Below are positions 15,261 through 22,958 of a stretch of DNA of 64,000 nt, one piece after another; position 1 is the stretch's first letter, and each line of letters starts with the position of its first letter. The notes under the pieces are model-generated. The model saw only the letters and a program-made list of their open reading frames with translations, ran no database searches and was not told the origin of the DNA. This DNA is from an uncultured Butyricicoccus sp. (lineage in GTDB: Bacteria > Bacillota > Clostridia > Oscillospirales > Butyricicoccaceae). The position numbers and the translations under genes are program-made. The stretch spans positions 60,430 through 124,429 of the forward strand of contig URFQ01000001.1 of the NCBI GenBank assembly GCA_900547195.1, read 5' to 3'.

Positions 15261-16300
15261 TATCCATTTCCCCTTTCCATGTTCAGCTTTTCAGCCATCT
15301 CCGTCTGCTTCGACGGAAACAGGTGCGCGTAGTTGTAAGTAATGTCGATGCTTTCGTGCCCCACCCGGCCGGCGATTGCCGTGGCTGAGAAGCCCATGTC
15401 AATGAGCAGCGATACTGCGCTGTGGCGGATGTCGTGAATCCGAATCCGCTTGGCGCCAGCCTCTTTCGCTCCCCGGTCCATCTCGCGGTGGAGGTAGCTT
15501 TTCGTGACCGTGAACATCCGGTCATTCTCACCCACATCGTAAAGCATTTTCAAGTAATCCTCTATTTCCTCCACAAGGAACTGCGGCGTGGTGATGAGAT
15601 CCTGTCCGTTCAACCGCTGATAGGACTTGTTGATCGTGACCGTACCCTTTTCCAAATCGAAGTCCGCCTGGGTCAGTGCCAGCAGTTCCCCTTCCCGGAT
15701 GCCACACCAGTAGAGCATTTCAAAGGCATAGTAGGAGAGGGGTTTGTCCATCATGGCCTCGGCGAATTTCAGGTACTCATCCTTCGTCCAGAACAGCATC
15801 TCCCGGTTTTTCTTCTTTCCCATGCCCCCGGCCTTCTTGCAGGGGTTCTCCCGGAGGTTGTAGAAGGTAACGGCATGGTTGAAGATGGCGCTCAGCTGGT
15901 TCTGCACGGTTCGCAGGTAGACCGGCGAATAGGGCTTCCCGTTCCCGTCCTTGTAGTTCAACAGCTCATTCTGCCAGGTGATGATCTGCTGGGCGGTGAT
16001 GCTGCACATCCTGAGCTTGCCGAAGTAGGGCAGGAGCTTGGTGCGGATGATGTGATCCTTGGTGGCCCAGGTGTTTTCCTTGAGCCGGGTGCGCATATCC
16101 GCCGAATACTGCTCAGTGAAGCTGGCAAAGGTCATGTCCAGGTCGGAGGTGGCTTTGTTAAGCTGCTCCCGTTCCCACGCCTGGGCCTCGCGCTTGGTCT
16201 TGAAGCCCCGCTTCTGGGTCTGCTTCTTCTCACCCGTCCAGTCGGTGTAGCGGTAGATGACCCGCCATGTGTTGGTCTTTTCTTCTTTATAGACGGCCAT
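15260..16300 (-). CDS. tyrosine recombinase with catalytic hairpin deleted (element B)
   Basis: A 346-aa integrase closely related to those of elements A and C. It keeps the Arg (CGIREGE), HDIRH, GHES and YNYAHL motifs. The region read as TSPKTKKSIRVIQMPNF in element A is reduced here to TTPQF. Exactly 12 codons (36 bp) are missing in frame, including the beta-hairpin lysine needed for strand cleavage. The protein is therefore probably inactive or impaired. I chose the ATG at 16300 (MAVYKEEK), downstream of a GAGGGA site. It follows xis by 2 bp. Confidence 0.9.
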   Translation of the reverse strand: MAVYKEEKTNTWRVIYRYTDWTGEKKQTQKRGFKTKREAQAWEREQLNKATSDLDMTFASFTEQYSADMRTRLKENTWATKDHIIRTKLLPYFGKLRMCSITAQQIITWQNELLNYKDGNGKPYSPVYLRTVQNQLSAIFNHAVTFYNLRENPCKKAGGMGKKKNREMLFWTKDEYLKFAEAMMDKPLSYYAFEMLYWCGIREGELLALTQADFDLEKGTVTINKSYQRLNGQDLITTPQFLVEEIEDYLKMLYDVGENDRMFTVTKSYLHREMDRGAKEAGAKRIRIHDIRHSAVSLLIDMGFSATAIAGRVGHESIDITYNYAHLFPSKQTEMAEKLNMERGNG

Positions 16301-16302
16301 TG

Positions 16303-16500
16303 TCAATCCCTCTTTTCTGCTTTGCTGTAGCAGAGCTTTTCCGTGAAGTATGTCCGGTTGATCCTGCCCGAGATGGTCAGATAGCCTTTCTCCCGGAGTT
16401 CCGCGTTGAGCCTTTGGATGAGCTTGTAGGCGTAGGACCTGGAGACGCCCAACTCCTTTGCCACGTCATCCACACGCATAAAAGATTGCTGCTCTTGCAT
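16303..16500 (-). CDS. excisionase-like winged helix protein (element B)
   Basis: A 65-aa MerR/excisionase-type protein with MRVDDVAKELGVSRSYAYKL as its helix-turn-helix and a YLTISGRINRTYF wing. It probably assists integrase in excision. The ATG at 16500 has AAGGAGG 10 nt upstream. The upstream in-frame extension to 16614 is not conserved and I reject it. It is the first gene of its operon, divergent from the HTH gene. Confidence 0.85.
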   Translation of the reverse strand: MQEQQSFMRVDDVAKELGVSRSYAYKLIQRLNAELREKGYLTISGRINRTYFTEKLCYSKAEKRD

Positions 16501-16690
16501 GTTAAAAACACCTCCTTGTCTCATGATTTGGATAGACTTATCCCTTGGTTGCCGCTCTCTCTGAATTCCGTTCCTGCCCCAGTGTCTTGTGCGGCGTCTT
16601 CCCGGCCTTGGCACGCTCCACCTTTCGGTATCTTGGCGACTGCTTCCCCGGCAGGAGTATCATATTCAGGCGGTCATTTGATTTTACTAA

Positions 16691-16810
16691 GCTAAATTGC
16701 TTAATGCGCTTGTATTATACTAAACATATTTGCTGTTGTCAAGCGACTCTAGATGTACATATTAAACAAAAATATTTAATTCCTCTTGACGATTCTAAGC
16801 ATATCTGCTA
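16691..16810. promoter_or_regulatory. operator cluster for the HTH repressor (element B)
   Basis: The 15-bp motif seen in element A recurs at 16691-16705 (inverted), 16721-16735 (CTAAACATATTTGCT) and 16796-16810 (CTAAGCATATCTGCT). The last two lie in the spacers of the xis and repressor promoters. Between 16501 and 16690 I see no other feature. Confidence 0.55.
16715..16743 (-). promoter_or_regulatory. promoter of the xis-int operon (element B)
   Basis: Minus-strand TTGACA (16738-16743), 17-bp spacer, TATAAT (16715-16720): a consensus promoter with an operator repeat in the spacer. Confidence 0.75.
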
Positions 16811-16815
16811 TACTA
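16787..16815 (+). promoter_or_regulatory. promoter of the HTH repressor (element B)
   Basis: TTGACG (16787-16792), 17-bp spacer, TATACT (16810-16815), 35 bp before the ATG. Confidence 0.75.
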
Positions 16816-16850
16816 CCCATAATGAATCCAGTGTAGAGGGGCGTATTTCT

Positions 16851-17378
16851 ATGGCAATCGGTGAGCGGATCCACTTTTTCCGTCTCTTGCGGGGCATGAC
16901 GCAGAAGTACCTTGGTATGGCGGTAGGCTTCCCCGAGAAGTCTGCCGATGTCCGCATGGCGCAGTACGAGACTGGCACCAGAGCGCCGAAGGCAGATTTG
17001 ACGGCGGCGCTGGCCAACGTGCTGGACGTGTCACCGCAAGCGCTGGCTGTGCCGGACATTGAATCCTATACGGGCTTGATGCACACGCTCTTTACTCTGG
17101 AGGACATATACGGGCTGAAGGTCGCCGAAATCGACGGCGAAGTGTGCCTCCGCGTCAACGTCCGGCAGGGGAAGGATGCTGCCGAACTGCATAAGATGCT
17201 CTGCGCCTGGAGGCAGGCCGCCGCCATGCTAGAGGCCGGGGAGATTACACAGGAAACCTATGACCAGTGGCGGTATCGGTATCCGGAGTTTGATGCCTCT
17301 GGAGAGTGGCGCAAAGTAGTACCGTCTCAGGGGCTGAGCGATGTGCTGGTCGATGCACTCAAAGAGTCCGACAAATAA
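16851..17378 (+). CDS. HTH (XRE) repressor-like regulator (element B)
   Basis: A 175-aa paralogue of the regulators at 3500 and 26132. An N-terminal XRE fold (MAIGERIHFFRLLRGMTQKY, MAQYETGTRAPK) is followed by the conserved tail GEITQETYDQWRYRYPEF. The ATG at 16851 follows a GAGGGG site at suitable distance and matches the start of the paralogues; the long upstream extension is non-coding. It is divergent from xis and probably represses it and itself through the operators at 16691-16810. Confidence 0.8.
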   Translation: MAIGERIHFFRLLRGMTQKYLGMAVGFPEKSADVRMAQYETGTRAPKADLTAALANVLDVSPQALAVPDIESYTGLMHTLFTLEDIYGLKVAEIDGEVCLRVNVRQGKDAAELHKMLCAWRQAAAMLEAGEITQETYDQWRYRYPEFDASGEWRKVVPSQGLSDVLVDALKESDK

Positions 17379-17381
17379 AAC

Positions 17382-17425
17382 AAAGAGAGCTAACCGGCCT
17401 AATCAAAACCAGTTAGCTCTCTTTT
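17382..17425 (+). terminator. terminator after HTH gene (element B)
   Basis: AAAGAGAGCTAAC pairs with GTTAGCTCTCTTTT around a 16-nt loop and ends in Ts. Confidence 0.8.
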
Positions 17426-17443
17426 CATGAATAACGAAAAAAT

Positions 17444-17461
17444 GTTGCCAAATTGTTGCCA
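17444..17461 (+). repeat. arm-type direct repeat, right end of element B
   Basis: GTTGCCA-N4-GTTGCCA, period 11 bp, about 60 bp before the att core. It is in the same orientation as the left-end pair at 4422-4439. Confidence 0.75.
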
Positions 17462-17520
17462 CAGGCGATTTCAGGAGGCAAAAAGTCCTTGATTTTCAAG
17501 GCTTCCCACCGTTTCTGAAA

Positions 17521-17535
17521 TCATTCCCACTCGGC
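17521..17535 (-). other. attachment-site remnant, junction of elements B and C
   Basis: The minus strand reads GAG TGG GAA TGA (Glu-Trp-Glu-stop), the end of a standard GuaA. Arm repeats flank it about 60 bp to the left and 100 bp to the right. Confidence 0.7.
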
Positions 17536-17635
17536 GTGTTCTTCGTTGTTCTTAACTATATTTGTTTAATATTTATGCAGATACACGCCGATTTTTACTT
17601 CAATTACATCATTTATTATGGCTTACTGATTTTCT

Positions 17636-17653
17636 GTTGCCAAAATGTTGCCA
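17636..17653 (+). repeat. arm-type direct repeat, left end of element C
   Basis: GTTGCCA-N4-GTTGCCA, period 11 bp. Its distance to the core matches the left end of element B. Confidence 0.75.
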
Positions 17654-17664
17654 TCCAGATGTAT

Positions 17665-18588
17665 TTACGCTGTTTGTTCCACACAGTATCCGTAAATTAA
17701 CTCATCTAATTCCTCATCCTGCATAGACCCTCCATTCTCTGCATAAAAACGAGGCAGTTTTTGATGATACTCATTCAAGGCATCATTATTCTTTTTGGTA
17801 TAAGAAACAGATTCATCATATTGCCAATGCTCTCCCGAAAATCTTTTCGCCTTTACTATCTCTTTTTTCGGAATAGGTTTATTCCCATCCATATACCCAC
17901 CTTCTTCACGAATACGTTCAAGAATAATTCTATTAAAATACTGATTTGTACTAAACAGGTATTTTTTTCTGACAATATGTTTAGGCACAACAAGCAATTC
18001 CTGACTGTTGATACAATATGATGCACTTTCTATTTTTTTCCAACACAACTCTTTCATATCCCATGTCCAAAACTGCAAAATCCCGTTACTTCCCACACCA
18101 TATTTCTCCATCTGCTTCAGTGTAAACTTATTCAACTGCTCATGAAGAACATTTGTAAGTAAGTCTGACAAACCATCCTCTGCAAAATCTGGAATCAACA
18201 ATGGTAGATCTTCCACTCTTTTCATCGTAGAGATTACTGGAAGAAGTTTTTCTAAAGGAGCAAATATTTCAAGTAAGCCATTTACCGTGTTCCCTTTTCC
18301 ATTATTACCACGACCATAGCCAAGCCGAGTTCCATTCTGCTCCCCACCATGTGATAGCAACTCCCTCTTTCTGCCTATATTTGCCTCTCTATACGCTTTG
18401 TAAAATTCATCGAAAAATGACTGAATCACCAAATATGCTTCTCGGCACCATTCATCATCTGCTATTTCAATAAGCAACGGATCTATAAACAACAAATTAT
18501 CATCATTGACAACAACATCTACAAAATCATAACACAGATGCCCTTTTACTCCCTTATTCCAATATTCTGATACATAATGTTTCTTCAT
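17665..18588 (-). CDS. unknown 307-aa cargo protein (element C)
   Basis: I do not recognise this family. The protein is soluble-looking, with no signal peptide or membrane segment. Notable patterns are FIDPLLIEI near residue 35, GYGRGNNGKGNT near 95, GLSDLLTNVLHEQLNKFT near 140, WTWDMKELCWKK and a tyrosine/glutamate-rich C-terminus. AAAGGA precedes the ATG. It is the outermost gene of element C, in AT-rich DNA unlike the chromosome, and faces away from a small-RNA candidate 126 bp upstream. Cargo at this position is often defence-related, but nothing in the sequence proves that. Confidence 0.75.
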   Translation of the reverse strand: MKKHYVSEYWNKGVKGHLCYDFVDVVVNDDNLLFIDPLLIEIADDEWCREAYLVIQSFFDEFYKAYREANIGRKRELLSHGGEQNGTRLGYGRGNNGKGNTVNGLLEIFAPLEKLLPVISTMKRVEDLPLLIPDFAEDGLSDLLTNVLHEQLNKFTLKQMEKYGVGSNGILQFWTWDMKELCWKKIESASYCINSQELLVVPKHIVRKKYLFSTNQYFNRIILERIREEGGYMDGNKPIPKKEIVKAKRFSGEHWQYDESVSYTKKNNDALNEYHQKLPRFYAENGGSMQDEELDELIYGYCVEQTA

Positions 18589-18679
18589 AACTTAGTACAT
18601 CCTTTCTTCCCCATGGGAAATTTTTATTTTTTAGATTTCATTTTTGGGTACAAAAAATACACCCTGCACCATTTTTTAC

Positions 18680-18707
18680 TTGAAATCTGTCAAGGATGTG
18701 CTATACT
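18680..18707 (+). promoter_or_regulatory. promoter of small-RNA candidate
   Basis: TTGAAA (18680-18685), 16-bp spacer, TATACT (18702-18707), with no open reading frame downstream. Confidence 0.6.
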
Positions 18708-18713
18708 ATTCTT

Positions 18714-18787
18714 GCAGTGAATGTGTATAACACATTGACAGAAGCGCATCAAAGCTATTGCCGTAGCTAATGATGTGCTTTTTGTTT
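18714..18787 (+). ncRNA. putative structured small RNA (element C cargo)
   Basis: About 74 nt from the predicted start to a T-run. It contains a hairpin AATGTG-N5-CACATT (18720-18736) and a terminator-like stem: AAGCGCATCA (18742-18751) with TGATGTGCTT (18771-18780), plus an inner AGCTA/TAGCT. It lies between the unknown 307-aa and 132-aa genes, on the opposite strand. No known RNA family is recognised. Confidence 0.5.
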
Positions 18788-18800
18788 TACGATAATTCTT

Positions 18801-19199
18801 TTAATAATCTTCATCCACCTCCTTATTTTCCCCGTTCTCAAGCGCATCCAATACAGAAATATACAAAATCCTATCTTCCGTATCAAACTTAGCAACATAA
18901 CGAATCGCTGGACTAAATTTCAACCCGGTTAAAGTCGACAGATATTTCACAAAATCTTTACATCCGATTCTTATCCAACCGTTTTTCATTCTGCTGTAAA
19001 ATTTATATGATTTTACATTTTCAGTGCCGTCATATTGCTTTACGCCAATGGTCATCGTCTTTTCATCAAATCCCACAACCACTTCTTCAGGATTTCCGAG
19101 AAGCGATATAGAAGGCAAATTAAATCCAAGTGCCAATTCACTAATTGTAATATATGGTGCGCCAGCCGCAACGCAATTCCAATCAAAATTGAATTTCAT
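18801..19199 (-). CDS. unknown 132-aa protein (element C)
   Basis: A small soluble protein of unknown function. It starts MKFNFDWNCVAAGAPYITIS and later has the patterns KNGWIRIGCKDFVKYLS and ILYISVLDAL, a beta-rich pattern with an acidic tail. AAGGAGG lies upstream of the chosen ATG at 19199; the in-frame start at 19235 lacks a site. It is driven by a consensus promoter at 19241-19269. It converges with the small-RNA candidate. I can assign no role. Confidence 0.7.
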   Translation of the reverse strand: MKFNFDWNCVAAGAPYITISELALGFNLPSISLLGNPEEVVVGFDEKTMTIGVKQYDGTENVKSYKFYSRMKNGWIRIGCKDFVKYLSTLTGLKFSPAIRYVAKFDTEDRILYISVLDALENGENKEVDEDY

Positions 19200-19240
19200 A
19201 AATCCACCTCCTTCGTACTCAACAATCTCTGACAAATCAA

Positions 19241-19269
19241 ATTATACAGCAAACGCATCATGATGTCAA
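19241..19269 (-). promoter_or_regulatory. promoter of the 132-aa gene
   Basis: Minus-strand TTGACA (19264-19269), 17-bp spacer, TATAAT (19241-19246): a perfect consensus. The rest of 19270-19556 holds only the terminator at 19366. Confidence 0.75.
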
Positions 19270-19365
19270 CATGGTTATTGCAAAGAAACAACAAAAAAAA
19301 CATTTCACACTACGTTTAGGGGTGCATCAAAACGCAAACTTTAAACACCTAGAAATCCAACAAAA

Positions 19366-19409
19366 AAAGAAACTCCTATGCTATTCAAATTAGGATAGAA
19401 GTTTCTTTT
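19366..19409. terminator. terminator after the beta-lactamase-like gene
   Basis: AAAGAAACT-CCTA pairs with TAGG and AGTTTCTTT. A- and T-runs lie on both sides, so it may work in both directions. Confidence 0.7.
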
Positions 19410-19556
19410 CGATTACAAATACAAATCAAACCCTCAATACCGAACATTTTGAGGTATATATCTTTCTTTTTATCCCCATTTTTTATATGCAAATAATTTT
19501 TCATTCAAATTAACTTGATGTTTCCAAAGTTTCCGAAACACAACAGGCACATCCAC

Positions 19557-20693
19557 CTATTTCAGAATCTCCAAAGCAATTTCTTTTGCTTTATTTCCAG
19601 AAACCTGCTCTCTCTGTTCACTATCATTTAAGTATATAGCAAAGTATTTTCGTTCTTCATTTGATTCAGAAAAGCCAACGAACCATGCTTTTCCATTCCC
19701 ACTCCCTGTTTTTCCATAAATTTTCTGTGTATCGCTTTGATCTACTAACATTATTCTTTTTAATATTTCTATATTATCGCTTTCATAATCGCTTTTTCCT
19801 TCAAATATCCTTTGTAAAACTTCCACCTGCTCCAATGGCGAAATTTTTAACGACGAATCCAACCAAAACCCATTCAGCATTTCCATAGGATTAATATTGC
19901 TGCCATTCCACTCCGAAATATCGCAATTCCCATACTGTAATCCATTTAATTCTTCCTGTATTTTATCTTTGCCAATAGAATCTATTACTTTTCGGAAATA
20001 CCATATACATGATTTCTGAAATGCTTCCTCCAATGTTAAATCCCCATTCCAGTCTAAATTTCCATAGTTCGTTCCGTCATATCCCATTGTGGATGCTTCA
20101 TCAACAATAACACCATTTTGTAATCCTAATAAAGCTGAAATAATCTTAAAAGTAGAATAAGGTGATTCTTCTCGCCTACACATATCTTCATTAAAAAATA
20201 AATATTCCTCTTGTACTGGCGAATAAATCACAGCACAGCCATTAATATTCTGAAATGCTTCGCTTAAATCAATCGTCTTTTCGCTTACTTCTTGTTGTAC
20301 TTCGTTCCGTTCTGTTTCCTCTCCGGCAACTTTTTCAAAACTTACACTACCTTTTGTTTTTTCTCCTGCAACTGTAATCTTATATGTTCCACTCTCTTGA
20401 ATTTCAACGTCAAAACTTTCAGAGGTTACTATATTATCGTTTTCATAAATTGGTGCATCACTATCTTTTTGAATCTTTATTGACAGTCTCCCACTGTCAA
20501 CTACTACTTTCGCCCGAATGGTATCTCCCGCGTCCAGCAATAACGATTGTTCGTCCGTAGTATTAAAAATTCTGTACTCCATAACAAACTGACTATCATT
20601 CCCTATTCTGCTACCATCAAATGATGATTTTCCACATCCACTTAATGAAAATACAATAATCAAAACACCAATTATGCTCAAAAACTGTTTCAT
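19557..20693 (-). CDS. lipoprotein with class D beta-lactamase-like domain
   Basis: A 378-aa protein. A signal peptide ends in the lipobox SLSGC (Cys20), followed by about 120 residues of beta-rich domain and then a class D serine beta-lactamase/transpeptidase-like domain. All hallmark motifs are present: S180-T-F-K183, S228-C-I230, Y254-G-N256 and K328-T-G330, with Trp337 after it. It should be anchored on the outer face of the membrane. It could be a beta-lactamase or a penicillin-binding protein. The N-terminal domain is extra compared with usual OXA-type enzymes of about 260 residues. AGGAGG precedes the ATG. Confidence 0.85.
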   Translation of the reverse strand: MKQFLSIIGVLIIVFSLSGCGKSSFDGSRIGNDSQFVMEYRIFNTTDEQSLLLDAGDTIRAKVVVDSGRLSIKIQKDSDAPIYENDNIVTSESFDVEIQESGTYKITVAGEKTKGSVSFEKVAGEETERNEVQQEVSEKTIDLSEAFQNINGCAVIYSPVQEEYLFFNEDMCRREESPYSTFKIISALLGLQNGVIVDEASTMGYDGTNYGNLDWNGDLTLEEAFQKSCIWYFRKVIDSIGKDKIQEELNGLQYGNCDISEWNGSNINPMEMLNGFWLDSSLKISPLEQVEVLQRIFEGKSDYESDNIEILKRIMLVDQSDTQKIYGKTGSGNGKAWFVGFSESNEERKYFAIYLNDSEQREQVSGNKAKEIALEILK

Positions 20694-20852
20694 GTCGTCC
20701 TCCTATTTCAAGCCGTAAAGTAACTGTTTTAATTATATCTCTCTGTTATTTCACTGTAAAGCAAAACTGGCAAATCCCCTCCAGCCAGTCAAGAGTAAAC
20801 TGAACGGCTGCGCCGCTCTTACTAACTGGTAGGATTTCGTTTCATTGTAGCT

Positions 20853-20874
20853 AAGAGGGCTTTTAACAGCCCTC
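20853..20874 (-). terminator. terminator after mobV relaxase
   Basis: GAGGGCT pairs with AGCCCTC around a short A/T loop, just after the relaxase stop. Confidence 0.6.
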
Positions 20875-20880
20875 CATCTG

Positions 20881-22194
20881 TCAACGAGCTTCCCGATTGT
20901 GTTTTCTCCTTGTCACCCGTTTTCTCTCAGCTTCCATCTGCTCCTGCTGTTTCGCCCGATTAATCACAGTGTTTACCTGTTCAGAGCCGACCACCGCCTT
21001 TATACGTTCAAAATCTGTTTCCACCATCCTCAGTTCTCGATTTTCCTCCAGGACTGCTTCCAGTCTGTTTGACAGACGCTCATTTCCGCTCCGTTCCCTG
21101 TTATACGCCGCTTGCAACTTTGTAAACTTATTTGAAATATCGAGATACGCCGAATAGACAGAACGCATAACCTGTACAATTTTCTTTACCAGCGGTTTTG
21201 CTTTCTTCTCCCGATACGACTTTGCAGATTCCATAACAGCTGCTTCCGGAAGCGTCTGCTCCGGATCTGTAGAAAAGTCTGCTGCCAATTTCTCCATATT
21301 CTTTACCATAGGAGCAAGCTCATTCATACGCTTCTTGTACTTATCCGCCTGTTTCTGCGCTTTCTCTGCCTCCTGCCGGGATTCCCGCAAATCTTCCTGC
21401 AAGGAACGAATCTCATCATCAACCTGTAATAACTGTTCATGGAGATTTTCATTGATTTCCTGAAAAGCAGTGTTTTCTTTCTGCAATTCTGCTTTCTTCG
21501 CTTCCAATGCTGCAACTTCCTTTGCCCGCTCCTTTTTCTCAAAATCCAGAACAGATAAATGCTTTTCATGTGTGCCTTTTTTCTCCCATTCAAGCCCCTG
21601 TTCCAGCATGATAGCGGCAAGCTGTTCTTTCTCATAAGCCACCCACTGGTTTAATTCCGTTTCCCGTCTTGTTCCGCCTTTAAATCCAAGAGCAGATAAC
21701 GCCTGTTTCAAGGAAACTCTTGTATCAAGCCCCCGCTTGCTTCCTGTCGTGTAAGGTATAAAATCAATATGGAGATGTGGCGTAGCTTCGTCCATGTGGA
21801 GATAAGCACTGAATACTCTCAATGTAGGATTTCTTCGTTGGAAGTCCCGCATATATTTATCCAGTACCTTTGCCGCAAGCTGTCCGTTCTCCGTTTTCGC
21901 TCCCATATTGTCCTTATCCCCAATTTGCAGGATAATCTCATGGAATGGCTTTTCCTGCTTGCCGGAACGGATTTTCTCATAATAATCGTCAATCCGGCGG
22001 TCACTTCTGGTCTGCTTCTCATTGTACCGGGCGAGTGCTTCATCAAACAATTCGTGATATACATCCTTAACATTTTTATTGCAATATTCTACGTTTAGAT
22101 AGCTTCGTTCCGGGTCAGTGTTGTTTGCATGGAATTTTCTACTGTTATGATTGACAGAGCCTTTCCCTGTCATAAAGCTGATAGTTCGCTTCAA
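20881..22194 (-). CDS. MobV-family relaxase (Mob/Pre), element C
   Basis: A 437-aa plasmid mobilization/recombination enzyme. The N-terminal NHNSR motif (His16), then SYLNVEY, and the signature HMDEATPHLHIDFIP at 133-147 are those of MobV relaxases. A long coiled coil follows (about 220-330, Glu/Lys/Gln rich). It nicks oriT, probably in the inverted repeats just upstream at 22255-22325. Element B uses an unrelated MobP relaxase at the same place, so the mobilization module has been swapped within this element family. Confidence 0.92.
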   Translation of the reverse strand: MKRTISFMTGKGSVNHNSRKFHANNTDPERSYLNVEYCNKNVKDVYHELFDEALARYNEKQTRSDRRIDDYYEKIRSGKQEKPFHEIILQIGDKDNMGAKTENGQLAAKVLDKYMRDFQRRNPTLRVFSAYLHMDEATPHLHIDFIPYTTGSKRGLDTRVSLKQALSALGFKGGTRRETELNQWVAYEKEQLAAIMLEQGLEWEKKGTHEKHLSVLDFEKKERAKEVAALEAKKAELQKENTAFQEINENLHEQLLQVDDEIRSLQEDLRESRQEAEKAQKQADKYKKRMNELAPMVKNMEKLAADFSTDPEQTLPEAAVMESAKSYREKKAKPLVKKIVQVMRSVYSAYLDISNKFTKLQAAYNRERSGNERLSNRLEAVLEENRELRMVETDFERIKAVVGSEQVNTVINRAKQQEQMEAERKRVTRRKHNREAR

Positions 22195-22254
22195 TCAATA
22201 TCCTTTCTCCCCGTCCGGGTAATCAGCGCCGGATATGGCGCATAATAGAGGAAC

Positions 22255-22325
22255 CTTCCCGAACATTAGCAGTCCGGGAAGTATCGGGGCAAAGCCCCTC
22301 CTTTGTTACTTTCGCCGAAAGTAAC
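22255..22325. other. candidate oriT of element C
   Basis: Three nested palindromes lie directly upstream of the MobV gene: CTTCCCG...CGGGAAG (22255-22281), GGGGC-AAA-GCCCC (22286-22298) and GTTACTTTC-GC-GAAAGTAAC (22305-22325). MobV origins of transfer usually lie upstream of mob and consist of such hairpins. The nick site is not identified. Confidence 0.6.
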
Positions 22326-22396
22326 GCAAAAGCACTTTTGACAGCCGTTCCGTCCATCAAAAGCTGCCTTTGCGCTCTGCCGAGAGCTTTTCCGTC

Positions 22397-22636
22397 CTAC
22401 GGACGGGGCGGCTGTTCCCGCCGCTCTGCTTCCGCCGCCATAGCTTTTCGGATAGCCGAAAGTACGTTTTCTACCGTACATTCCTCCCACCCGGCAAGCC
22501 ATACCAGCGTCCTCATTTCTGCCGCAGTCAGTTCCACATCTCCAAAGATTTCATTGAGTGCGGCAATCCTGCGGGCTTCGCTTTCGTAAAAATATTTGTT
22601 CACGTTCCGGGTTCCCCATTCCGGCTGAATTATCAT
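22397..22636 (-). CDS. small conserved element protein, 79 aa (element C)
   Basis: An acidic, mostly helical protein (MIIQPEWGTRNVNKYFYESE, then ELTAAEMRTLVWLAGWEECT). It probably belongs to the mobilization module because it lies between the candidate oriT and the 77-aa gene, all on the minus strand. The AAAGGTG preceding the ATG is a moderate ribosome site. The function is unknown; a relaxosome accessory role is possible. Confidence 0.6.
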   Translation of the reverse strand: MIIQPEWGTRNVNKYFYESEARRIAALNEIFGDVELTAAEMRTLVWLAGWEECTVENVLSAIRKAMAAEAERREQPPRP

Positions 22637-22711
22637 CGAATCACACCTTTCTCGTTATCTGCTATGCACAGGAGCGTGACACGCTCCTGTCAAATATCAT
22701 CAAAGGAATAC

Positions 22712-22945
22712 CTACCATCGAAAGCTGTCCGACACTCCACGCCTGTTCAGATATTCCTGTCTGGCTTTTTCCCTTTCCTCCTGTGTGGGCGCAGTCTTAT
22801 ATTTGGCATATAATTCATGGCGTACCAGTGAATCTAATTTCTGCTCTAATCCCTGCCGGATTTGATTCAGACAATCATCATCTTCCATCAGATGATAGCG
22901 GAGTAGAGATACAAATAGTTCATAAGAAATTTGCACGTTCTTCAT
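22712..22945 (-). CDS. small conserved element protein, 77 aa (element C)
   Basis: A homologue of the partial gene at 1-219 in element A, with the same start MKNVQISYELF and the same QARQEYL-type tail, here KARQEYLNRRGVSD. It is helical and charged, with no signal peptide. Its start lies 13 bp from the iteron array, on the far side from repA. The conserved position beside the presumed origin suggests a replication or transfer accessory, but no function is known. Confidence 0.7.
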   Translation of the reverse strand: MKNVQISYELFVSLLRYHLMEDDDCLNQIRQGLEQKLDSLVRHELYAKYKTAPTQEEREKARQEYLNRRGVSDSFRW

Positions 22946-22958
22946 AAAAATCCTTTCT

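Noticed and set aside
15260..16300. Element B integrase as a frameshifted pseudogene
   Set aside because: The reading frame is continuous and the loss is exactly 12 codons, so it is annotated as a full-length gene with an internal deletion.
16501..16614. N-terminal extension of the element B excisionase
   Set aside because: The extra 38 residues are basic and non-conserved, and an AAGGAGG marks the internal ATG at 16500.
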